Shown here in pieces: positions 29,224 through 35,836 of a DNA stretch of 64,000 bases (position 1 is the stretch's first letter; each line of letters starts with the position of its first letter). The translations under genes and the position numbers were made by a program. The DNA lies in contig NZ_JAICCF010000001.1 of the NCBI RefSeq assembly GCF_019492185.1, positions 2,232,001 through 2,296,000 of the forward strand, given 5' to 3'. The stretch is from Chitinophaga rhizophila (GTDB lineage Bacteria > Bacteroidota > Bacteroidia > Chitinophagales > Chitinophagaceae). The notes under the pieces are model-generated. The model ran no database searches and was not told the DNA's origin. It saw only the letters and a list, made by a program, of their open reading frames with translations.

Positions 29224-29358
29224 ATAACCCCATTTAGTACTGATTATCAAAACGTTTTATTTGTTGCGGAGATCGATATTCTTGCCATTTTTGAATCCGC
29301 AACGGTTGACATGTGAATGTTCAGTGCCCTTACACACCAGTTGGTAAGGGCCTTTTTT
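29224..29358 (+). ncRNA. Candidate small RNA of about 130 nt
   Basis: Bounded by the -7 box at 29210-29217 and an intrinsic terminator (29326-29333 with 29344-29351, then a CTTTTTT tail). Inside is another stem, GTTGCGGA 29263-29270 with TCCGCAAC 29296-29303. No open frame of convincing length lies within it and no plus-strand gene follows for 9 kb, so a leader is unlikely. It resembles no RNA family I recognise. Start and end are inferred from the signals only. Confidence 0.4.
29326..29358 (+). terminator. Intrinsic terminator of the candidate small RNA
   Basis: 8-bp GC-rich stem GCCCTTAC/GTAAGGGC with a 10-nt loop, followed directly by a CTTTTTT tract on the plus strand. Confidence 0.75.
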
Positions 29359-29618
29359 GTGTACCAACAGTATTCCCATATATATCCAGCATTCAATTGA
29401 TCCGGTACTTTCAGCTACCAGAAGTGATTGCTATGTGGCTTGTTGGGCCTGGGGACCATAGACCATGAATGGTTGAATAAAATTGTGACGCAGAAGCTGG
29501 CGGGCGGTAGTACCAGTGTCCATAGTATAGGCAGGTGCTGCCTCGTTTTACACGTCCTTCCAGGCGATTGTTCTGTTATTGCGCAAGTGGTAGCAGCGTT
29601 CCGGCCAGCAGAAGAAGT
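29359..29618. other. Non-coding region between two plus-strand terminators
   Basis: Reading frames here (for example 29428-29652) have unusual composition and no family resemblance, so none is called. The stretch ends in another terminator hairpin, which may mean a second non-coding transcript. Confidence 0.35.
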
Positions 29619-29645
29619 AAGCCGCCATCAGTGCGGCTTTTCCAC
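29619..29645 (+). terminator. Second orphan terminator hairpin
   Basis: AAGCCGC (29619-29625) pairs with GCGGCTT (29633-29639) around a 7-nt loop, followed by a T-rich stretch. No plus-strand gene lies upstream. Confidence 0.5.
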
Positions 29646-29757
29646 TTTTTAACCGCCGGCTTTCGCATGACAACGGCGTTCAGGAACCCAGGTCAGGGCG
29701 AGAACAATTGTTTGTCTGATCAGGGTTTATGTTTTACACTATTGCTTCACCAATAGG

Positions 29758-29809
29758 GCATCAAAAGGGCACTTCAATATCGGGGGGATATTGAGGTGCC
29801 CTTTTGGTG
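29758..29809. terminator. Long bidirectional hairpin
   Basis: A 20-bp stem with one G-U pair (29762-29781 with 29787-29806) around a GGGGG loop, extended a few pairs outward. A-rich left and T-rich right arms. It is the strongest hairpin in the gene-poor region, with no gene on either side within 500 bp. Confidence 0.7.
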
Positions 29810-30350
29810 AACTACTGACGCTCCGATGGAATAAAAGGAGAACCCTGAATGAATGCATACTAATAATATGATTATAGCTGCCGTAACAACTGTTGGGCGG
29901 GGTGGTTTCGGAAGATTGAGCATCGCGTCAAGAGGCGGAGGTTATTCCTTGTGGATGATCCGGGGCGCGGGTGAAGTAAGTGTTGCAACAGGGAAATACC
30001 CTGTAACTAAGGGCAGGGATGATGGTAGGAGGATGATACCTGATATTTCAGGATGCAGATGCAGTAAGTGTGACAACAGGGAACTGCCTGTTAGCCGTAG
30101 GTTTCAACTATTATGGGAGGATCCTACCATGCGATGCAGGATATAAGTGCAGCGGGGGGTAGCATAAGGGATACCCCTGTAATTACAACCTGTAACCAGG
30201 CGGATCAGTATAACCATAGTACTATACTGACTGCGGGGGACAGTACTACTATAACAGCAATAAACGGGCGGGCGCAGACTATTCCTGGTGCATCCAGGCA
30301 ATCTGTTGCTACCATGAGTTTTCACCAGTTACAATCAGCATGTTCATTTG
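29810..30350. other. Gene-free region with short degenerate repeats
   Basis: A 20-bp word (29976-29995) recurs at 30064-30083 with two mismatches, each copy preceded by GATGAT and followed by a short ACAGG/CCTGT stem. Translation on the plus strand gives adhesin-like fragments (xVSVxTG) in shifting frames, which could be the remains of a repeat protein. No intact gene is supported. Confidence 0.4.
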
Positions 30351-30686
30351 TCAGATGGCGACCCCTGCCGGCTGCATCCAATGGGCACTGATACTGCCTG
30401 TTTGTCTGTCCCGCTGGGGTATGCGCCCGGTATGCAGATGGATATAATGGTCACAGATGCCGGCTATATAGTGCAGGTTGATCATAAACTTTCTTCTTAC
30501 AGGCAGGAAATGATCTGCAGGTAGCCGTGACCAGACACTTTCCGGAGGTTCTTCAGTTGTTACATGTGTATGGAGCAGATGAAGAATACAACCGTCTGTA
30601 CGGATTTCTACGAACTGTAATTCCTGAATGGGGATACGGATGCGTTGCCCTTTTGAGAGCACGTAAAAAGCAGCTTGGTGTTTCAT
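30351..30686 (-). CDS. Stand-alone LytTR DNA-binding domain protein
   Basis: 111 residues, nearly all one LytTR domain: RIPIQELQFVEIRTDGCILHLL gives the first beta strands, then TEEPPESVWSRLPADHFLPVRRKFMINLHYIAGICDHYIHLHTGRIPQ holds the conserved recognition segment (FxxxRRxxxxNLxYI) and last strands. No receiver or membrane sensor is fused, and no histidine kinase is nearby. LytTR proteins bind pairs of short GTT-containing repeats one helical turn or more apart, and such repeats flank this gene at 30876-30915. An autoregulator of the surrounding non-coding transcripts is inference. Confidence 0.8.
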   Translation of the reverse strand: MKHQAAFYVLSKGQRIRIPIQELQFVEIRTDGCILHLLHTHVTTEEPPESVWSRLPADHFLPVRRKFMINLHYIAGICDHYIHLHTGRIPQRDRQTGSISAHWMQPAGVAI

Positions 30687-30875
30687 TTCGATGCAAGGGA
30701 TTATGACTGATTTAAGTTATTGATAGTATAGAACATAGTTATAAAACCGGCAGGTAACTGAATAGAAACCTGCGTACAGAAGCTTATGAAATCTAAACCG
30801 TCTTATGAGAAAAGTAGTCTGAAAAATTTCTTTTAGATATAGGCTGGAAAGGTAATGAGGATTCTGCCAGCAAGA

Positions 30876-30915
30876 GTTAATCCGCTGTTAACACAAAAGT
30901 TAATACGGAGTTAAC
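30876..30915. promoter_or_regulatory. Fourfold GTTAA array upstream of the LytTR gene
   Basis: GTTAAT-N5-GTTAAC (30876-30892), a 6-bp gap, then GTTAAT-N5-GTTAAC (30899-30915). The four half-sites start 11, 12 and 11 bp apart, on the same DNA face. It lies about 190 bp upstream of the LytTR start and fits the general LytTR site pattern (GTTnRK). Immediately after it a 9-bp hairpin occurs (30915-30923 with 30929-30937). Confidence 0.5.
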
Positions 30916-30937
30916 TGCGGAGTATTCAACTCCGCAG
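30915..30937. terminator. Short hairpin next to the GTTAA array
   Basis: Perfect 9-bp stem CTGCGGAGT/ACTCCGCAG with a 5-nt ATTCA loop and no T-run. It may end transcription from the HTH gene (minus strand, stop at 31000) or be part of the operator. Confidence 0.4.
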
Positions 30938-30999
30938 CAAATCCGTACAGGCAAGGGAAATCCCCTGCAGAATACAATTAATAGCAGGTGGAAAATGGG

Positions 31000-31290
31000 T
31001 TAAGGCACAAGCATTGATATATCCATAAACATCCCATGGAGTGCAACCATGGCAAGTGTCAGGTTTTTAACAAACCGGATATTAAATCCTCCTTTTTCCG
31101 AGTAATAGTAACTTTCCTTATAACGATCATAAGCTATTGGTGCGCCCAGCTCTTTCATCATCTTAAGAAATTCAAATAGTGTTCTTTCGGAAATGCGCAA
31201 TCTTTTAGCAAGATGGGCGGGTTTCCCGGTGCCTTTGATCCTGATTAGGTAGTCAATGGTCTGCAGTCTTTCAAAATAACGTTTAGGCAT
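31000..31290 (-). CDS. Small HTH-domain protein (WYL/DeoR-like N-terminal HTH)
   Basis: 96 residues from the ATG at 31290; the open frame reaches 31335, but the shorter form begins at the usual MPKRYFERLQTIDYLI. Residues 5-60 form an HTH_11-type winged helix (LAKRLRISERTLFEFLKMMKELGAPIAYDRYKESYYY). This is the N-terminal half of many WYL regulators but has no WYL sensor. Such small HTH proteins are common in Bacteroidota; targets unknown. Confidence 0.75.
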   Translation of the reverse strand: MPKRYFERLQTIDYLIRIKGTGKPAHLAKRLRISERTLFEFLKMMKELGAPIAYDRYKESYYYSEKGGFNIRFVKNLTLAMVALHGMFMDISMLVP

Positions 31291-31673
31291 GCTGGCATAG
31301 TGGGGGTTTACAATGAAAAGAAATAATAATAACAAGTAGTTCTCTGGTCCTTATCCGTGTGGGCTGTCTCCGGACTTATGTTGTGAGTAGCCATAGTGTA
31401 TGTGTCTTTTTTGTATCAAATACTGGAATGCTATAATAATAATCTGATAGTTGCAAAGGCATCTTCATTAGGCGTCATTCGATCCGGATCAGACAAACAG
31501 GGCTCACCGTTACCGGCGGTCTTAATTGTAATTTTCATAAACTATATATTTTGAGGGTATGTGATCTAACTCAACTCCCACAAGGATAGCCTCTATGCAA
31601 GCTAAAGAAAGCTACTGCTATTTTGTTGCAGGGCTGCTGGTTTTTGCTGCTGTTATTTCTACAGCAAGAATAA

Positions 31674-31699
31674 ACTCCCCCGGTTGAAACCTGGGGAGT
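31674..31699 (-). terminator. Terminator-like hairpin, minus strand
   Basis: ACTCCCC/GGGGAGT (7 bp), one mismatch, then GGTT/AACC with a 2-nt loop. Reading leftward it is followed by a moderately T-rich tail. No gene immediately upstream. Confidence 0.4.
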
Positions 31700-31830
31700 A
31701 TTCATCAAAAACCAACCATTAAAAGTCTTATCTGCCGCGGTTTTCGACTGCACATATCCACAACCGGGTAATATCTTGCTTACAATATATTTATCCAATG
31801 TAGCTGTAACCTTCAACCGTGATGAAAACT

Positions 31831-31848
31831 CTCAGGTAGATACCTGAG
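31831..31848 (-). terminator. Terminator-like hairpin, minus strand
   Basis: CTCAGGTA/TACCTGAG perfect 8-bp repeat with a 2-nt centre, followed leftward by AGTTTTC. It lies about 100 bp downstream (minus direction) of the GTTAA pair at 31944-31960, echoing the layout of the plus-strand small RNA candidate. Confidence 0.4.
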
Positions 31849-31943
31849 GGCTATATCCATGGCTGACAAATAGTGGTATATCCTTATAATTTCTCTGCTG
31901 CATCACTACGGTTGTAATACTACAATTCAGGTTGCAGAAATTA

Positions 31944-31960
31944 GTTAATAAGATGTTAAC
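31944..31960. promoter_or_regulatory. GTTAA tandem site
   Basis: GTTAAT-AAGAT-GTTAAC: two half-sites starting 11 bp apart, identical in layout to those upstream of the LytTR gene. Confidence 0.45.
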
Positions 31961-32057
31961 GGAAGAAAATTGTCCGACTCATCGGTTATAAGCCAATGTG
32001 TATGAAAGCATTATAATACCTAATAGGTACAACGTTTTAGCACAAAAACAGAGAGGC

Positions 32058-32074
32058 GTTAACGTATTGTTAAG
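32058..32074. promoter_or_regulatory. GTTAA tandem site
   Basis: GTTAAC-GTATT-GTTAAG: two half-sites starting 11 bp apart, 22 bp from the 3' end of the VirJ-like gene. Which transcript it serves is unclear. Confidence 0.4.
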
Positions 32075-32095
32075 CGAATAAAGAGGGGGATAATG

Positions 32096-32788
32096 TTATA
32101 ACAAGTGCGAAAGGATCTGCTGTACAACCCCGGCAGCATCGTCATTGTAATGATGACCACCCGGTAATACCAACTGCCTGTAATTGTTAATGGTCAGCCA
32201 CTTACTATCAAAATCTTTCTCCTCCTGACCAAATATCAATAATAATGGTTTACCCGTTATACGGTTCATCGCCGCCGGCACATTCATACTACCCGGTGTA
32301 GATGTCTTACCCAGCATATCCGATATATGCACTACCATATCTGTACTCGAAGAAGGCGACATGAAAACAAGATGCTGTACCTGCGATTGTAACCCCGCAG
32401 GCAAACTGTTATAAATAAATGGCAGCACATCCGCTCCCATGGAATAGCCGATCAATATGAAATTGTGATTGTTCCATTGTGTACCATAATACTGTATCAA
32501 CGCAGCAACATCTGCCGCCGACTGCTGAGGCGTCTTCTTTGTCCAGAAATACTTCAGTGCATTCAGACCAATAACAGGATAACCCTTCGTGGCTAACGTA
32601 TTTACCATATCTGCTGAAAACTTCTTCATCCCGCCATCCCCACTGATATACAATACAACCGGATGGCCGGTAGTGCCTCCGGCGGGCGCTTTTACAGTAA
32701 CGGGTAACTTACTGATATCACGCTGTTGTGCAGTAACAGACGCTGACACTATCAACAATATAAAAAGCGCAAAGTTTCGTACTAACAT
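32096..32788 (-). CDS. VirJ/AcvB-type lipase (putative lysyl-phosphatidylglycerol hydrolase)
   Basis: 230 residues with a signal peptide (MLVRNFALFILLIVSASVTAQ), so periplasmic. Alpha/beta-hydrolase of the VirJ domain family: YISGDGGMKKFSADMVNTLATKGYPVIGLNALKYFWTKKTP, nucleophile elbow GYSMGAD with Ser116, and a late GGHHYNDD with the catalytic His. In Agrobacterium the related AcvB hydrolyses lysyl-phosphatidylglycerol made by an MprF homologue encoded next to it, and here too an MprF-like gene is adjacent (168 bp upstream, same strand). The in-frame TTG at 32797 is less likely than the ATG used. Confidence 0.85.
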   Translation of the reverse strand: MLVRNFALFILLIVSASVTAQQRDISKLPVTVKAPAGGTTGHPVVLYISGDGGMKKFSADMVNTLATKGYPVIGLNALKYFWTKKTPQQSAADVAALIQYYGTQWNNHNFILIGYSMGADVLPFIYNSLPAGLQSQVQHLVFMSPSSSTDMVVHISDMLGKTSTPGSMNVPAAMNRITGKPLLLIFGQEEKDFDSKWLTINNYRQLVLPGGHHYNDDAAGVVQQILSHLL

Positions 32789-32804
32789 ATCTATCAATTA
32801 AAAG

Positions 32805-32943
32805 TCAGGAATCAGGAACTATATACTTTACTGCAAGCGCTGCATAGTAGTACATAACAATCTCGCCAAAGGATAACTACACCTGCTGAACATTCTGTCT
32901 CTATAACAAGGACGATCCTTCTAACACCATTCCTGATTCCTGA
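32805..32943. repeat. Spaced inverted repeat between the virJ-like and mprF-like genes
   Basis: The left arm 32805-32818 and right arm 32930-32943 are perfect 14-bp inverted copies of TCAGGAATCAGGAA, 111 bp apart. The same word family forms the long hairpin at 41019-41100, suggesting a dispersed intergenic repeat. It fills most of the spacer between the two lipid-modification genes. Confidence 0.6.
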
Positions 32944-32956
32944 TCACTAATTATAC

Positions 32957-35542
32957 TCAGGCTCTCATCACTTTGCTTAATGCTCCCGGCAATTGAATCA
33001 GGTCAAAATCATGCTCATACACCAGGTACTTGTTAGCCCATTCTGTTGCATACTTCTCCTTGAACTCACGCAGTCCGTGGTAATGACGGAAGGCCTTTAT
33101 CTTTTCATAGGCAAACTTCACTACCTGTTCTGCCGTATTCTGAGGTTCCTGTATACCCGACATAGGTACCAGTCCCAGGTTCAGGTATTGCAATCCCTTA
33201 TCCTTAGCGTCCTGTATCAAAGCAATAATCAGCGCATCCATGCATCCGCCCGGGGCATCGGTACGTTTACGAATCAGGTCATAAGTGCATTCTCCCGGTG
33301 CATAATCAGGAATGATGTTAAGGAAAGCCGCAATCTTTCCAGTCGGATCTGTTACTGTGATAACGTCCTGCTCACGGATGTCTTCTGTATCAAACAGTCC
33401 CTGTGAGAAAGTCATCTCTTTCACTTCATACTGTGCCAGCCACTCATCAGACACTTCCTTCAATTCCTGTACCAACGCAATCGGCAAAGGCGCTGTATGT
33501 ATCGTTGTTGTATAACCTTTGGCGGAAAGACTATTCAATCCATTCCGTAATGATTTTTTATCTTTTCCGCTCAATGTAAACGCTGTTACATCCACGATTC
33601 CTTCTTGCCCTATCAGCAAACGCTTCTTACGCAGATGCTCAAAATAGTACATGCTCTGTTCATCCACCCTGTAAAAGGCAGGTCTTAATCCCATTGTACG
33701 ACATTGTTTTTCAAATGCTTGTAACAAAGGTAATTTCACATCTTCTGCACATACCGGCTCTTCCAGTACGATAGCAAAACTGCTCGCAATACGGTAAGCA
33801 ATAAAGCCCTGGTATTCATCTGAAACGAAAAGCAGTTTATCATCTCCTACTTTGAAATGATCCATCGATGAGCTACCGTACTGACTCAGATAATAATGCG
33901 CCTTTTCCACTGCGGCATTACTATGTTTGCCTGCCGGCAAATAAGGGCGGATAACCGTATAAAACAGGAATGTCCAGGCTCCTACACCCAATACCCGGAT
34001 GGCACTGAGAAATTCTTTCCCGAATCGTGTCACCGGCCGCAGGCCATCGTCTTCCAGTAATAGAAAACCATGGAACGACGCCCGCAATGACCGCAACCAG
34101 GTAAATTCCATTCCGAAATGCCGTGCATTGAGAAAATAAAAGCCGATTGTACCAAATATCAGTACTACAATAAAAGTTCCTATTGCGGTAACTACACCTA
34201 TATTCACGAGTTGCCGGTTGCTTCTTACCCTGTACTGGCTGGCGGTGATGATAAGTGTAATAGCGGTGAGCATTGCAAGCGAGGCCTCTTCATAATCCAA
34301 GGCTTTGCTAATATGTCCCACTACTGATAATAATGATACAGATAACGCTACTATCCATGCACTCCGTAATCCGCGGAATAAGAACGTAGCGGTCACCAGT
34401 AGTACCAACCCCAGAAAGACCACCAGCAAATTGGATGCATGAATACTCTCTACCGGAATATATCCGCGCAGCATTTTAAGACGTCCGCCCAGAGGTGGTG
34501 TCAGTACTGAAAATATATTGACCATCCCCAGCAGAAAAATCAATACCGGCGGTAATAATCGTAATAACAGATGACGTCCTTTCAGTATGAAAGCAAATAC
34601 ACCGGCTACCAATGGCAGCCAAAATTCAAATAACCGGTATAATAAGGTTATTTCCAGGGCCTGAAGGGAAGAGAAACCATAATTGGTCAGCAGGTATGCA
34701 AGCGACAATTCTATAGCCCCTAAACCACGTAGAAAAGGGGACACTATCAGGAAAATAGTGGCCACTATATACCCTACGCAGGCGGCTTCTAAAGAAGGGG
34801 AAGCGCCGGTAGCCAGCATACTGATATACAGGTGTGCAATGCCTACCACTTCGATACCCGCTGATACCAGAATTGTATTAACGAAAGAAGTTTTGTCCAG
34901 GTTAAATGCGAAGATCTCATCCACATGCCTTACAGCGCCGGGTATATATTTCGCCAGCAAATGATACGCTGCTCCCCGGTATTGTATAGACCGTACCAGC
35001 CATACTACAACGGCAAGCAGTCCCAGGATGGTGATAAGTCCGCCAACAGCTTCTGCCATCGACTCATCATGCAATATGGCATAGCCAACTACGGGAATAC
35101 CTACCAGAAACACAGAAAAGATGCCTGTAAACCCATAAATTCCTGAGCCCTGATGTACCTGTTGCTTATTGAGATTCCCCCGGCGCATGCTCTGTGGAAG
35201 ATATGCCAGTGAACTTACCCCACCCGCCGGCAGAAAGATACTGAGCAGGTTTCTTTTAAGAAAAAGTTCAGTTCCCCTGTTTAATTCCAGGTCTGCCCCT
35301 ACTGACCGGAAACTGTATTTATACATCAATGCCTGTAACAGTATATAGCCGCCTGTCAGCAGCACCCCGATAATTACCCACATCCTGTCTGCTCTCTCGA
35401 TAGCCGGTCCCAGCGAATACAACTCATGCCGTTGCTGACGAAAGAAGTAAATAGCCAGCAGTATAAATAATACCGCCAGCAGCTCCTTCCAATGCAGCTT
35501 TCTGATAATCTTGCCTACATTCAATCCGTCTTTCAACGCCAT
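32957..35542 (-). CDS. mprF: MprF-type phosphatidylglycerol lysyltransferase
   Basis: 861 residues. About 14 predicted membrane helices in the N-terminal flippase/synthase part (LLAVLFILLAIYFF onward), then a cytosolic GNAT-fold DUF2156 catalytic domain (about 540-850; DKLLFVSDEYQGFIAYRIASSFAIVLEEPVC, NGLNSLSAKGYT, YLNLGLVPMSG, FKEKYATEWANKYLVYE). Transfers lysine (or another amino acid) from its tRNA to phosphatidylglycerol, which lowers surface charge and protects against cationic peptides. Start at the ATG 35542, with a matching promoter and a palindrome over the predicted transcription start. Confidence 0.9.
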   Translation of the reverse strand: MALKDGLNVGKIIRKLHWKELLAVLFILLAIYFFRQQRHELYSLGPAIERADRMWVIIGVLLTGGYILLQALMYKYSFRSVGADLELNRGTELFLKRNLLSIFLPAGGVSSLAYLPQSMRRGNLNKQQVHQGSGIYGFTGIFSVFLVGIPVVGYAILHDESMAEAVGGLITILGLLAVVVWLVRSIQYRGAAYHLLAKYIPGAVRHVDEIFAFNLDKTSFVNTILVSAGIEVVGIAHLYISMLATGASPSLEAACVGYIVATIFLIVSPFLRGLGAIELSLAYLLTNYGFSSLQALEITLLYRLFEFWLPLVAGVFAFILKGRHLLLRLLPPVLIFLLGMVNIFSVLTPPLGGRLKMLRGYIPVESIHASNLLVVFLGLVLLVTATFLFRGLRSAWIVALSVSLLSVVGHISKALDYEEASLAMLTAITLIITASQYRVRSNRQLVNIGVVTAIGTFIVVLIFGTIGFYFLNARHFGMEFTWLRSLRASFHGFLLLEDDGLRPVTRFGKEFLSAIRVLGVGAWTFLFYTVIRPYLPAGKHSNAAVEKAHYYLSQYGSSSMDHFKVGDDKLLFVSDEYQGFIAYRIASSFAIVLEEPVCAEDVKLPLLQAFEKQCRTMGLRPAFYRVDEQSMYYFEHLRKKRLLIGQEGIVDVTAFTLSGKDKKSLRNGLNSLSAKGYTTTIHTAPLPIALVQELKEVSDEWLAQYEVKEMTFSQGLFDTEDIREQDVITVTDPTGKIAAFLNIIPDYAPGECTYDLIRKRTDAPGGCMDALIIALIQDAKDKGLQYLNLGLVPMSGIQEPQNTAEQVVKFAYEKIKAFRHYHGLREFKEKYATEWANKYLVYEHDFDLIQLPGALSKVMRA

Positions 35543-35566
35543 ACATTACAGGTTATAGTTTAGTGA

Positions 35567-35584
35567 TAATGCTTGAAAGCATTA
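35567..35584. promoter_or_regulatory. Palindrome over the mprF start site, putative operator
   Basis: TAATGCTT-GA-AAGCATTA, perfect 8-bp arms. It lies just downstream (minus direction) of the -7 box at 35595-35588, so it would cover the transcription start: a repressor-site position. Confidence 0.45.
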
Positions 35585-35587
35585 CAA

Positions 35588-35616
35588 CAAAGCTACGCGT
35601 AAGTTAAACGGCAAAA
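35588..35616 (-). promoter_or_regulatory. Promoter of mprF
   Basis: Minus-strand TAGCTTTG at 35595-35588 with a TTTTG around 35616-35612 as the -33 element, 16 bp apart. It predicts a leader of about 40 nt. Confidence 0.55.
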
Positions 35617-35703
35617 CCAGCAGCAAAGCGACTTTAAGCAGATTTTAAGGAAGCTGAAAATTAAGAATCTGCGACTAAGATGCAAGAGAAGCGCAGGTAA
35701 ACA

Positions 35704-35736
35704 AAAAGGGCGTTCCCATACCAGGAACGCCCTTTT
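35704..35736 (-). terminator. Terminator of the GH20 hexosaminidase gene
   Basis: Perfect 13-bp stem (35704-35716 with 35724-35736) and 7-nt loop, about 100 bp beyond the stop at 35837. The A-run on its left side gives a U-tract on the minus strand. Confidence 0.85.
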
Positions 35737-35836
35737 ATATTTTAATGTACATTAGATACTCCTTAAAAAAGAATTAAAATTCTATTCGCTGCAAACGCGG
35801 ATACGCTGTCACATTTGCATACCTGATGCGTCATAG

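Larger units (their letters stand above)
31291..32095. other. Gene-poor region with hairpins, GTTAA sites and possible small peptides
   Basis: 805 bp without a secure gene. On the minus strand three short ATG frames occur: 31431-31538 (35 codons), 31832-31903 (23 codons) and one inside 31571-31816. Hairpins lie at 31674-31699 and 31831-31848, both followed by GAGTTT on the minus strand. GTTAA pairs lie at 31944-31960 and 32058-32074. The two hairpins resemble each other (CAGGT-TC-ACC cores). Confidence 0.4.

Noticed and set aside
29428..29756. Two overlapping plus-strand frames of 73-74 codons
   Set aside because: Cys/His/Arg-rich composition of random GC-rich DNA, overlapping a terminator hairpin; no start signal.
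29853..30146. 97-codon plus-strand frame
   Set aside because: Contains repeated and hairpin-forming DNA; the translation has no domain and shifts frame between repeats.
31571..31816. 81-codon minus-strand frame as a full gene
   Set aside because: It runs through a terminator-like hairpin and shows no known domain; only the possibility of a shorter peptide was retained as a finding.
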